Shown here in pieces: positions 1 to 12,100 of a stretch of DNA of 64,000 nucleotides. The stretch's first letter is position 1; each line of letters opens with the position of its first letter. The stretch comes from Diogma glabrata. Taxonomy: Eukaryota > Arthropoda > Insecta > Diptera > Cylindrotomidae. A model generated the notes under the pieces. It had not been told where the DNA came from, made no database searches, and saw nothing but the letters and a program-made list of their open reading frames with translations. A program made the translations under genes and the position numbers. Location of the stretch: assembly GCA_963693315.1 (NCBI GenBank), contig OY856188.1, positions 197,116,379 through 197,180,378 on the forward strand, read 5' to 3'.

Positions 1-1535
1 TGTAGACGAACCAACCAAAGAGGGATTCGAAGCGGAGCTGTCAAAATTAAATAAAACACCTGGTATCGCGACGATATAACATCCGAAATGATTGTACATG
101 GTGGTGAAACTCTATCCTTAAGATTGTTTGAACTGGAGGACTGAAACTATGCCACAGGACTGGAACACAGCTATGCTGATACCAATCCATAAAAAAGGTA
201 ATCGCCTACAATGTACAAACTACAGAGGAATCGCTCTCCTCTGCACAGCATATAAGATCTTTTCCTACATTTTGCTATCCAAAATCAATCCTTTTGCTGA
301 ACAACTGTTTGGAGAATATCAGTGTGACTTCCGGCGGGATCGAGGTACCACCGATGCACTTTTCTCAATAAGGATGATTTTGGAAAAGTGCCGAGAGTTC
401 AACATACTTGTGTACCAACTCTTCATTGATTTCAGGCAGGCCTACGACTCTCTCGAGCGAAAGACTCTATGGTTTGCTCTGGTGTCAACGGGAATTTCTG
501 GTAAACTGGTATCACTATGCAAAATGACAGTACAGAACTCTCAATGCTGTGTACGAGTAGAGAACGAAATATCAAATTTTTTAAATCGACTCCGGTTTAA
601 GACAAGGTGATGCTATCTCTGCTATACTTTTTATTTTAGCCTTGGAATATGTGTGCCGTCAAAAGAAACTACCCACTAACAACAATATCTTGTCAATAAA
701 CTCAGTACAGATGATCGCTTACGCTGATGATGTTGTCACACTCGGCCAAAGCGAAGTTGTTATGAGTGAGACTTTCAAGTCGCTTGAGAGTGGTGCTAGA
801 AAAATTGATCTGCAAATAAACTACAATAAAACCAAACATATGAATGTTTCAAGAGAGGCTGAGAGGAAAGATTTGATGTGCGGTGATGAACGAATTGAGG
901 AAGTTGAATCTTTTAAATATTTGGGATCGATGATTGACTCAAACAACAGCATATTTACAGATATAAAAGCACGAATCGCTGCAGGTAATCGGACTTTCTA
1001 CTCAATTAAGCCTCTCCTTGAAGCACCGTATGTATCAACTAACACCAAGCTCAAGTTATACAATACATTGATTAGACCGGTTGTGATGTATGGGTCACAA
1101 ACGTGGATCCTTACACAAAATGACGAATCGGATTTATCTGTATTTGAGCGTAAGATCATACACTACATTTTTGGTCCACTTAAGACAGACGATAGAGAGT
1201 ATAGAACCCGATATAACTTTGAGATCAGAGACCTTCTGGAGGATCTTGATATAATAGGTTGTATCCGTTCTAATGGGATTGCTTTGTTTGGGCATGTTCT
1301 ACGAGCCACAGTCAGAAATTATTAGAAAAATGTACATTAGTACCCAGGGAGTGGGCGACCGTGAGGTAAACCACGACTACAAAGGGAGACCGACGTAATA
1401 AACGACCTTAAAAATCGGGCTGCCATGGTAATTATGTCGTAGTTGCGAATGACCGTGGTGAATATTCAAAGCTGATTAGCCTGACAACACTCCTACATGG
1501 AGCATGAACGCCAATTAAAAAAAAAAGAAAAGATG
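1..1535 (+). mobile_element. Decayed non-LTR retrotransposon (endonuclease-RT type), cut by the window start
   Basis: A reverse transcriptase reads in two frames, 128-610 and 642-1325, with a frameshift near 605-640. The first part carries the NYRGIALL and FIDFRQAYDS motifs of RT domains. The second carries the catalytic box as YADDVV, then the FKYLGSMI and VVMYGSQTW thumb motifs typical of RTE-like or 'craniofacial development protein 2-like' LINE polymerases. Bases 1-127 still resemble the segment just upstream of RT but contain a stop, so the copy is dead. After 1325 the sequence degrades to a short A-rich tract at 1515-1535, probably the 3' tail. The 5' half (endonuclease) lies outside the window or is lost. 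Family assignment beyond 'LINE RT' is inference. Confidence 0.8.
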
Positions 1536-1599
1536 ATACAATCAGCAAACTACTCAAAAACCTCTCCATTTAGCGTATCGAGAAAATATTACAAACTCA

Positions 1600-2015
1600 C
1601 AAATTCATATTTCTTTCGAAATTTAAAAACATTGTAAAAATTGAATAAAATCAAACTTTTCCAAAATTCTAAAAATATTCCGAAAATTATTACAAAACCA
1701 AAGAATAGATTAAACTTTTTTCAAAAATTCTGAAAATATTGCAAAAATTATAACAAAATCAAAAATTGAAATTTTTTTCAAAATTCCAAAAATTAGAATA
1801 AAATCAAATATTTAAACTTTTTCTAAATTCTAGTAATATTCCAAAAACTCAAAAATAAAATAAATAAATTCTTAATTCAAAAACTCAAACTTTTTCCAAA
1901 ATTCTAAAAATATTCCAAAAATTCTTACAAAATCAAAGATTGAAACTTTTTTCAAAATTCCAAAAATATTTAAAAAACTATAACAAATTCAAAAATTTTC
2001 ATCTCACATTTACGT
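1600..2015. repeat. Degenerate AT-rich tandem repeat
   Basis: A phrase of roughly 60-65 bp recurs with many substitutions, about six or seven times: a run like 'aaactttttccaaaattc' followed by 'taaaaatattccaaaaatt' and a short 'acaaaatcaaa' link. Base composition is almost pure A/T with scattered C. No coding potential is seen. It separates two LINE remnants. Confidence 0.55.
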
Positions 2016-2039
2016 CATACAAAGTACAAACAGCTAAAT

Positions 2040-2689
2040 TTTTTTTCCAAAAAATTGGCTAAAAAAGTAAATGAAAATCAACATAAGAGCGGATGAACTT
2101 GCAAGGGCTGGAGCGGGCATGAAATACTCAGGTCCAGAACCCGCCTTAGGGTTATCCAAAACGTTTGCCTTGTCATTATTAAAGGTGGATGCTGACCTCA
2201 AGATGAAGACCTTGTGGAATGCGTCATCAACAGGCAGACAAAGTAAAATGTTTTTTAGCATTTCAGAAAAAAATGTTAATTTTCTTTTAAGTCTGAAGAG
2301 GAAAACTCTCTGCACTGTGGTCGGTGTCCTTACTGGACATGGTCATCTAAATAAACATCTTTTACCATGGGACTTAGTGAAAGTCCTGTGTGTGAGTCTT
2401 GTCTTCAACAGGAGGAAGACTCGGAGCACTGTGTCTTTCTGTGTGTATGTCCAGCCTTTTCTAGTGTCAGAGCTAGGATTTTTGGCTCTGAAACTGTAAA
2501 GGCTGGCATTATCAAACAGTTGTCGCCAATACAGTTGGTTTTAGATTTCATTAAACTTACAGAAAGGTTTGTGGAATAGTTGTTATGAGACCAAACTCGG
2601 ACACGGCGCTATGGACTGTAGAGTCTGCGTGCCAGGACAAGTTTGCCTCATACAACCTGTCCAACCCTTTATAATCTAATCTAATCTAA
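2040..2689 (+). mobile_element. 5'-truncated LINE: RNase H tail, zinc-binding C-terminus and pentamer-repeat 3' end
   Basis: Frame 2071-2499 opens with ADELARAGA, the usual end of the RNase H domain in LINE polymerases of the I/jockey groups. A frameshift then moves the reading to 2367-2579, which carries CESC followed by HCVFLC, the C-terminal Cys/His zinc motif of these proteins. The non-coding tail ends in TCTAA repeated about three times (2672-2689). Short tandem repeats at the 3' end are typical where the reverse transcriptase starts on a repeat rather than poly(A). Everything 5' of the RNase H end is missing, as expected for truncated target-primed integration. Confidence 0.7.
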
Positions 2690-2790
2690 AAATGAAAATC
2701 ATATTTTTGACATACTTGACAATATTTTTTTGACAATCTTACTTTTACAATTCTTTTTGACAAACTTACTTACAAACAAACTTTTGACAA

Positions 2791-3720
2791 ACGATAGAAA
2801 ACGCGTTTAAAAACTTGTTTGATTTTACCAAAAAATTTCAATCAAAAACTTCAGATTCAGAACGATTAACAACGATAGAAATTCTATCGTAAAAAACCCA
2901 TTGAAAATAAATGTGAAATATCCCATAGGTGACGATAAATTCCGACTGGTTTGTTTTTCTTGAAAAAATTGCAATCGTAAATTTCAGATTCAATCCGATA
3001 GGAATTTGATGGGGGAAAAATACGATAGGTTACGATTGGTGTTACATATGGAATGTACGATAGAAAACGTTTAAAAACTTGTTTAGTTTTACCAAAAAAT
3101 TTCAACCAAAAACTTCAGATTCGGAACGATTAACAACGAATTGGTTTGTTTTTCTTGAAAAATTTCATTCGTAAATTTCAGATTCAAGCCGATAGAAATA
3201 TGAAGGCGGAAAAATACGATAGATTACGATTGGTGCTTCATATGGAATGTACGATAAAAAACTATTCAAAACTTGTTCAGTTTTACCAAAAAATTTCAAG
3301 TCGTGATCTTCAGATTTAAAACGATTAACTACGATAAAAATTCCATCGTAAAAAAACCATTGAAACCGAAAAGTAAAAAATCCTATAGATAACGATAGAT
3401 TACGATTGGTTGATTTCTCCTGAAAACATCTCAATCGTAAATTTCAGATTCAGCCCGATAGAAATCAAATGACGGGAAAATATGATAAGTTACGATTGGT
3501 GCTATATATGTAATGTCGGATAGAAAACGATTCAAAACTTTTTCAATTTCACCAAAAAAAATTTCAATCGTGATCTTCAGATTCAAAACGATTAACTACG
3601 ATAGAAATTCTATCGTAGAAAAACCATTGAAACCAAAAACTGGAAAATCCTATAGGTTACCATAGATTACGGTGTGTTTTCTAAAATGATTAAATGATTA
3701 ATCTGATAGAAACGGAAACT
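2791..3720. repeat. Satellite-like tandem array, about 265-bp unit, four units
   Basis: Units begin with 'acgatagaaaac' or close variants at about 2791, 3057, 3251 and 3517. Each contains a shared order of blocks: 'accaaaaaatttcaa', 'cttcagattc', 'tctatcgta', 'cgtaaatttcagattca' and 'tacgattggtg'. Units 1 and 3 are about 266 bp. Unit 2 is about 194 bp because a block of roughly 70 bp is missing. Unit 4 is incomplete. Within units the hexamer CGATAG and its variants recur many times. No protein coding is supported; similar short antisense frames in successive units simply reflect the repetition. Confidence 0.8.
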
Positions 3721-5159
3721 ATTCGTTTTCAATCGATTTCTTTCGATTTTTTTTTATAAGGGATAAAATACACACTGAGAAAACCAGCCGAACATGTTGC
3801 AAGGATGTCCCTAAAGTGGAATCCATAATGCAAAAGAACGATTTTTTATTTCTATCGTGCAAAATGATTTTTAGTAAAATCATCAATTAATTAGGTAGGT
3901 GTTCTAATCTACCATAGATTTTTCATTTCCAAATAAACCAAGTTTTTGTTTAATAAAAATTAGACGATTGTGGAGACTGACTAATAAAAACTCTCCAAAA
4001 ATATAACACTATCAATTAACCTCAACAAAAGAAGAAACGTCAAATTAGTGTTAAATATTAAAAAATTGTGTTGTTGGTCTGTTTCTGTCAATTTATTGAT
4101 TTGTAATTAATAAACTATTCTAATAATTAAGATTAATTCATTTCAAGAAAACATGAATATAACTTAATCACGATTATGCTATTATTATTGTAAGTAAAAT
4201 TTATTAATAATCGTTTAAAATTAGAAACAAGTTGAAGCCGTCAAATTCATATTATTTCGGTAGTTTTGTTAAAACGATTTTGTAGTTTTTCATTATTTTA
4301 GATTGAATTTCTTATCAATTTCCTTGTTAGTAAATAAAATATTAGGTATATTTCTAATTTTACGTAATAAAAGCGAAAAAGGGTGTCACATTGTGCTGTG
4401 TACGTTTTTTAGTGGCCTTCATAAAAAAAATTAAATCAATTATAATTCTATGAAACTTATTTCAGGGAATATTTTAATTTATCTCATAATAATGGGCTTG
4501 ATTAAGGTAGGAATAGATTATTGTGTAACATTACGTGATTTGTAATTGTAAAATTCGTAAAGAGATTTGGAGTTTGTTATAGATTTATAGCGAGAATATC
4601 TCGTTATAAAATGCTGGATTTAAATAATCAGTTTAATCAGTATTTAAATACTGATTTTCAACTAGAAATTTAGCTATACAATCCCCATACAATAATACTG
4701 CGTCTAAATTCAGCCAAAAAATTCTTAGAAATTGCGTTTTAACATCTCATATTTAGTAAATGATTAGTAAATCAATCCAAGCATCTTCATCAAAAATTCA
4801 AAACAATTAGAGTAACAATTATTCACCAAATTTAATGTATATTTCAATTTAATGTAAATTCACATTCAATATACAATTATAATATCTTTTAATTTACTAT
4901 CCTCTTCTCTAACAATTATCATAGAACAAAACATTTTATTTTATCGACAAAACATAATTAAGAAGCATAAAAATAACAGAACTACTTTTTGCAAAAACAA
5001 GAACTCTGAAAAACTAATTTGTTTTTTATAAATTTTAGCGATAAAAACATCGCCTGCTAAAATTAAAATTTTGAAAATTTTTAATTTAAATGTTCGCCAC
5101 AGATTAGGTTAAATTTATCGTTTTTTGGAGACAAGACATAGACACAAAAGTTTCGTAAC
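3721..5159. other. AT-rich intergenic DNA without a recognised gene
   Basis: About 1.4 kb lies between the tandem array and the inverted repeat at 5160. I see no long frame, no convincing splice pattern and no transposon ends. Confidence 0.5.
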
Positions 5160-5388
5160 GAGAGGCCCACTATACACCTGAGCTAAGCTATGCGAAATAT
5201 GCGAACTATATTTTTAAAAAATAATATATATAACGTAATTATAGAAAAAACATTACGGAAACGAAACATTTAAAAAAGAAAAGAAAAACGGAAACTACAT
5301 TTTTTTTAAAAAGCTTTATTCGCTTAAAACATTACTTTTTTGAAAACATAGTTCGCATAGCTTAGCTCAGGTGTATAGCGGGCCAGAG
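5160..5388. repeat. Inverted repeat (MITE-like foldback)
   Basis: The left arm at 5162-5210 reads 'cactatacacctgagctaag' followed by 'ctatgcgaaatatgcgaac'. The right arm at 5340-5388 is its reverse complement, apart from a small 'gcgaaatat' insertion in the left arm and a few substitutions. The roughly 120-bp loop is AT-rich. No transposase is present, so this would be a non-autonomous element. A clear target duplication was not found. Confidence 0.6.
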
Positions 5389-5794
5389 GGTTAGTAAAAT
5401 CTTCTATCGAAATTTTCTGCCTTTCTTCTATTTTTTGTATGATTTTTGTATGAATTGTTATAAAAATAAAATAAAATTTTATACAAAAAATAGAATAGCC
5501 AAAATTTTCGAAAGAAGAATTTACTGAATAGAGCCCAATAAACCAAAAATGTGTTTTGCTAGTACTATTCCATGCAATAAAAATTTTAGTATTAAATAAC
5601 TCATGATATTCAATGTTATCAATTATAAACATATAAAATTGGAATATATTTGTTCCTGTGTGTTTCTGGTAACAGCGATATTATATTAGTTTTAATTTTG
5701 ATAGCAAAAATCTAAGCTATAAAATTTTTTATCAATATTTCTTTTTCAGTTTTATAAATAATAAGTGATCTACATATTCTGTAATAAGAACAAT

Positions 5795-6016
5795 ATGCTA
5801 TCAACTAATTACAACAACAGCAATAATAACAAAGCGGAACTAATTCTACCAACATCAGGCAAATTATTTTTTGAAAACCGTGATGAATTTCGGCTATGTA
5901 AACCACATTTAATGCCGTTAAAATCGATAACATTAGAGAAATTAGAAAAAATGCAAAAAGAAGCACATAAACAATTACAAGAAACAAGAGCAAAAACAGC
6001 AGCAAGTACTGCGTAA
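5795..6016 (+). CDS. BBIP1: BBSome-interacting protein 1 (BBIP1/BBIP10) homologue
   Basis: This 73-residue protein matches the whole BBIP1 family in size and core sequence. The diagnostic block is LCKPHLMPLKSITLEKLEKM (residues about 32-51), the conserved centre of BBIP1, with a helical Gln/Lys-rich C-terminus and a short, variable Asn-rich N-terminus. BBIP1 is the smallest BBSome subunit; it is needed to assemble the complex that moves membrane proteins in and out of cilia, and in vertebrates has also been tied to microtubule acetylation. The ATG at 5795 is preferred because upstream in-frame residues do not match the family. A possible acceptor (tttctttttcag) at about 5750 suggests a 5' UTR intron. 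It lies 104 bp upstream of, and on the same strand as, LMBRD2, with no obvious polyadenylation signal between them. Confidence 0.85.
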   Translation: MLSTNYNNSNNNKAELILPTSGKLFFENRDEFRLCKPHLMPLKSITLEKLEKMQKEAHKQLQETRAKTAASTA

Positions 6017-6120
6017 AATAATTAAATATTAATTGAAAAAATTTCGTAGCGATTATTTAAAAGAATATAATTATTTGAAAAAAGTAGCATTAGAAGATAA
6101 GATATAATCGCTGAAGGACG

Positions 6121-9100
6121 ATGGCTTATTTATTAGTATTTGCAATTATACTGTCTTTATTTTTATCAGGAGTAGCATTATATCGGTATGGATATATACA
6201 AAGACAGCATCCTATTGTTACATTGTCTGTGATGATAGCGTGGTGTTTTTCATTTTTGATTGTTTTTACCATACCATTGGATGTAACATCGGTAAGTTGG
6301 ATTTTTGAATTTTTGTAATAATTATTCGGCTGTGGAAAGTATTTTTAAGTCTTCCTTTCCAAGCGATTTAATTTTTTTAATATGTCCAAGAATAGTTTTT
6401 CAAATTATGTTTATTATTTTGTAAAAACAAAATGGAGTTAACGTTAAGCTTAGAATCGAAAGGATCAGTTATTGCAGTTTTAATATAGCTCTGATGAATT
6501 AGTATTATTAATCGAATAGTAAAAACACGTCTTGACGATCCGATATACAACGGAAGAAAATATTTTATTAAGTATGAACTGAACATAGATACATTTCAAT
6601 CAATCATAATGACAACATAATTGTATTTTCGATTGAGAACCAGTTCATAACTAGTTCTTTTTTTTCAATACAAAAAAATTATTTCCCCTCCAAATTATGT
6701 TCGATTGAAGCAAAATAAAAAAACTAGTTCTGAACTGGTTGTGCATTTTTTCCCTTTTTGAAGAACTAGTTTTATTTTCAGTTATTTTTGAGTTTTACTC
6801 ATACTATGACAAAAAGTAAACACAACAAACGTTAAATCATAACGTTATTATTATAACGCAGCATCATATAAATAATTTAATTTTATTTTTAGTTATTTAA
6901 CATATATATTTATGAATTTAGTTTTGTTTCACAAAATATATTGTTTTTTTATTGCTTTTCAAACATTCCAAAATAAAATAACCAATTCAATTTACTCATA
7001 CAATAACACTGAATGTTTGCATGTTCGATTGAAAAAAAGAACTCGTTAAGAACTAGTTATTAACAAGTTCTTCAATCGAAAACGACATAAGAACATTAAA
7101 TTTATACTGCAACATCCCCACTAAATTTAATTTTCGGCTATTACATGTTGATACCCATTGCTTTGGAACATGTGTGGTGACGTGATTTTGGAAGAGGTTT
7201 GGTAAAAATATCTGCCATATCACCCGTTGGCACATACTGCGGCTTCAACGTCTGATTCAAAACCAATTCTTTAATGAACTTAAACTTAACATCAATATGT
7301 TTCGTCCGGGGATGATAATTGTTAGTTTCACTCAAACTAATAGCTCCTTTCTTTATAATCACAAAATAGTGTTATTTGATTTAACGATTCTGGAAATATT
7401 TCATTCTGAAGTTTCATCAGTCACATGCCTTCTTGAGTAGCGGCTACCATAGACATATACTCCGCCTCTGTGGTTGACAAAGCAATGGTACATTGTTTTC
7501 TTGAATTCCAAAAGATTGGACCATTCTGCATCATAAATATGTACCCAGTCGTTGATCTACGTTGATCGAAGTCGCTAGCCCAATCAGAGTCACAATACCC
7601 AATTATTTTGTCATTGCCTGATTTACTGAACTCAAGTTGAAACTGCAAAGTACCCTTAAGGTATCGCAGAACTCTTTTGGCTGCATTCCAATGAGCCATT
7701 CCCGGATTATGATTGAAGCGACTTAATTTATTGATAGCGAAACAGATATCAGGTCCGGTTACTTGCGCAGCATACAGAAGACTCCCAATCAATTGCTGAT
7801 ATTGAACATTTTTCATCTTCTCCTTTTCAATTTCATCTTTTGGACCCATTTCATTTGATAAAATTTGATTACAGTCAAGTGGAGTTGCCACTGGATTGCA
7901 ATCCGCCATGTTGAACTTGTGTAGTATGTTTTGAACATTTTTTTTTTTTTTTTAATAAAATGTGTTGTGTAATAGGGTTTAGAATATGTGTCACAACAAC
8001 ACATAAATACCTTTTAAGACCTAGGTCTAGACCTGGGTCCCACAACAACTGGCGTTCTGAGGTGTAGATTAACGCTTTTTTTTAAACATCCGTGGGTTGA
8101 AGCCACCTGAGACTAAGTGTTCCGGCAAACTATTCCATTTGTACGCAGTTCGGACAAAGAAGTCTCTCTGCGATCTGCCAGTATGACAGCGCGGGATCTT
8201 TACCGTTTCACTGGTTGCGGCAGCCGATTGCCGAGTGGAACGGGGGTAAGAATAAGTTTGAGGCATGATGCCGCTGATTTCATCTGAGCACTGCTGATGA
8301 CGATATTTGTAAAAAACAACGAGGTCAGCAACAGTGCGACGATGTTGTAGGGAATCAAGTTTTGATGTCAAAGTTCGATCACCTACAATTCGTATAGCTC
8401 GCTTTTGAACAGAGTCCAAGAGGGCCAAGATGGAAACAGAGGCAGCACCCCAAACTTGACAGCAGTACTCCATATAGGGACGAATATAGGACTTATAAAC
8501 ATGGAGCAATTGGTATGGAGTGAAAAATTTTTTGCATCTATTTAGGAGGCCGAGTTTTTTAGACGCGCTTTTTGCCATCGCCATTACATGATCGTTCCAG
8601 AGTAGGTCATTTGAAACTGTGACACCCAATAAACGAATGTTTTTACATTCACCTATTGGTGCATCACACATACTAAATAAAATATCTTTGGGGAACTCGG
8701 TCTTTAATCTGGAAACAATCAACAGCTGTGTTTTGGTGGAGTTGAAATTGACAAGGTTTTGGTCACCCCAGTCGGCGACTTTATTCAGGTCTTTGTTTAC
8801 GTTTATGGCAGCGTCTCTCCGGGCAGGATTAATTCGTTCGTGCATTTTACCTTTTGAAGGAAGGGGTTCGAACGACTTGTGCAGAGTACTATCATCTGCA
8901 AAACTATTTATTGGGTTGCTGGTGATTTTCAACAGTTCGTTGATATAAATCAAAAATAGGGTTGGGGACAATACTGAGCCTTGGGGTACACCAGCGTTAA
9001 TTAGTTTAGACTCAGAAGAAAATCCATCTAAGGAGACCGAAATGTATCGGTTGGATAGAAAATTTTGAATCAGCTTCACAACATTGGGATGAAAACCGTA

Positions 9101-12100
9101 CGCAACGAGCTTGTTGATTAAGTTGGCATGCCAGACTCGATCGAATGCCTTGGAGATGTCTAAAGCGATAACGTATGTTTCACCACCTTTATCAAGTATG
9201 CTGTTCCAACAATGCGCTACATAGTTTAATAGATCGGTAGTTGATCTTTTGTTTCGAAAACCGTATTGGCTGTCGGATATTAAATGATTTTCTTCCAGAA
9301 ATTTTGAAATATGTGTATTAATATAATGCTCATAGACTTTGGATAGGACCGATAGTAAAGCTATTGGCCTATAATTTGAGATATCGGATTTTGGTCCCTT
9401 TTTGGGGACGGGCTGGACATTTGCCAACTTCCAGCACGAGGGAAATATACCAGATTTGTAGGATTGGTAGAATATTTTAGTTAAAGTTGGTGCAAGTTCT
9501 TTGGAAAAGGTTTTTAAAATAATGGGTGGAATATTGTCCATTCCTGATGCTTTGTTGATGTTTAACCCCTTTAAAAGTTTAGCGACTATTTTGGGTTTGA
9601 AGTGAAGTTCATTCATATTAACTCCTGAAGACTGGATTTGGGGTATTTCTTTAGGAGTTTCCAAAACAGTGGAGTTCAGAGCAAAGCGTTCAGCGAACAA
9701 GTTAGCTTTTCTTGCGGGATCATTGACGATTAAATCACCATCAATAATAGGGGGAATAGAAAATTTTGTACCAGCATTTAAAGAATTAATGGCACTGTAG
9801 AAACTCTTGTCAGAAACAGACATAGACGTAAGTTTTGAGGCTTTCGCTCTGTCAATTTCGGACTTTTCGTTTGAGATAATCTGATTAGATATTTTGTTGG
9901 CCTTTAGATATTGGGATCGATTAGTGGGAGTTTTGTTATGAATCCAAATATTAAATGATCTACGTTTGTTTCTAAGTGCCGTTTTGGCAGCTTTCGAATA
10001 CAAGTATTTTTGTTTGGGTTTTACTATGGAGAAAGGGACAAATTTATTGATAGCAAATTGGATGGTTTCTGTAAAGTTTTGAGCAGAAACATTTACATTG
10101 TCAGTGTAAAAACAATGACGGTCGAAAGGGAAACCATGGAAAAAATTTTGAAGACCACTCTTATCCATTTTTGAGTAGTGAAATATTTTACGGGGTTTGG
10201 GAGCTGTAGTTTTAAGTAAATCAGTTTTGATAACTGATGAGATTAAATAATGATCAGAATTTCCAATACTACCTTTCGCAACATCGACACTCGTAATATC
10301 TGGCATTGTGGTAAGATAGAGATCTAGTAGAAAACTATTATCACCGCCATTACGGGGAGTGAAAGTCGGGCTTTTAACAATTTGGAATAGGCCCTGAGAC
10401 GCGGCAAAAATTTCTGCCAGTTTTCCACTATTGTCAACATCGTCGGTCGATTTGGAGAATTCCAACCATGATTTGTTGTGGACGTTGAAGTCACCGGTAA
10501 CGATAACTTCACAATTAGGGGACTTTGCTCTAATCTCGTCCATAATTTTTGTCAGTATATTAAAAAAGTTTGGGTTACGTTGTAAAAAAAGTCATTTCTG
10601 GAAGACAAATCTTTAAAACCATTGTATTGAAGCCGTCACCGTGTAGTTCAAAATTTGGAAAGCGCGTGTACGCAACACTCTCATGAATGAATGCGCATAC
10701 GCCCTGATGGAGTTTGAAAGCTGATTCGAGCCTATATTTGGAATTAAGCGATTCTATAAAGAGAAAATTTTCAGAAACTTGTGTTTCTGTAAGGAATAGA
10801 ATGTTCGGTTTGTCGTGCTCAAGATTATGTTGCACGTGGTCATGGTTAGCGTTCAATCCGCAGATGTTTTGAACATGTATTTTAAAATTTTTTATTGATT
10901 CATATATGTTTTGTCCCTGCAAATTCCGTGGACATGCCGCTTTATGGGCGGGTGGATTGCGCAAATTTGCTTTACCACTTGCAGACTTATTTTTTTTCGG
11001 TTGTACTGCCATATATATATATATATATCAAAATGTTTATTTTATTTTTTTGTGTTTTATTTTAAAATGCATAACTAAGTAAAAAATCCTATCATACTAC
11101 AAAATATGACATATGCCAATATTTCATGATAAGATGAAGAAATAATAACAAAATAATAAGTGAAAAACAAATTGTGAGAAATTTGCAGAAAACAAAACAA
11201 AACTAAATGCCAATAATCCAGCTGATGCAGCCCACCCCAGACGCACCGCCCACCACCTTAATCGAGGCACAAAGCCCACACTTAACTACGAGTTGGTTCG
11301 ATTCCTCGGAAGAGCTAATGAGCGGTACCGCTACGGAACGCTGTCCAGCTAAGACTGGAAGTGCTGCCGTTGACTAATTAAAGTTCGTCCGCCAGCACCC
11401 TAAGATATCATCTTGGCTAATGACATCTCCTGCCATTGCCAGTGGTATGTGATATCTCACGCTAACTCATATGTCAATGGCTGGGACTGGAGTACGCAGG
11501 GTAGTCAGACCCGTAGATCAACATTGATCATAATCGATCAAAATCGATCCCTCCTGCATTTAAAAAACATACTGCTTTTGACTCAAAAAAATTTTGTTTT
11601 CATTGCGATTTCTTTCAATTTGCATTCCCAATACAAATTTAGCTTCACCGAAGTCTTTTATTTGGAATTTCGAGAATAAATCCTTTTTTAGCTTGACAAT
11701 CAGATCAATAGCATTTAAAAATATAAGCTCATCCACATACACAGGAACTATAATGATCTTTTCTCCCACTATTTTAAAATATATACACGGATCAACAGAT
11801 GATTGACTCATACCAGACAACTTCAACTGTGTATCGAGATGTTGATTCCAAACCCGACTGGATTGTTTCAACCCATATATCGATTTTTTTAGGTGACATA
11901 TTTATTTTTTTTGGAGAATTTTTAACTTGTAAATTGTTAATATTTAAAATTGAATTTCTTCTTGGACCACATCATTTCAGGTGAATTAAAATTTATCATT
12001 CGACTTAGAGATTTATTTGTCAAAAACGCAGCTGGATTCACAGTTTCCGCCCAGAATTTCTTAGGTAATTTGGCTTCGATTAACATACAGCGTGTTTTAT

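Larger units (their letters stand above)
7939..11565 (-). mobile_element. Non-LTR retrotransposon (jockey/CR1-like), nearly full length, copy A
   Basis: The insertion interrupts copia between the codons for KQYV and QNIL and is flanked by the duplication AACAT (7934-7938 and 11566-11570). A poly(A) tail on the minus strand (7938-7953) marks the 3' end. The 5' end has a GC-richer untranslated leader with several GATC-containing phrases, then an (AT)n run at 11011-11029 just before the ORF. The coding part is endonuclease plus RT without RNase H. Two more copies occur in the window, at about 52257-55510 and 60370-60935. Confidence 0.88.

Noticed and set aside
1600..2015. Spaced repeats suggestive of a CRISPR-like array
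   Set aside because: Repeats are degenerate and contiguous without unique spacers, in a eukaryotic intergenic region.
2884..3434. Two similar minus-strand frames that could look like paralogous small genes
   Set aside because: They are successive units of the 265-bp tandem array; the similarity is repeat periodicity.
6377..6586. 69-codon minus-strand gene next to LMBRD2 exon 1
   Set aside because: It begins inside the copia LTR and ends in the flank, so it is a chance fusion; only the flank part is noted as a finding.
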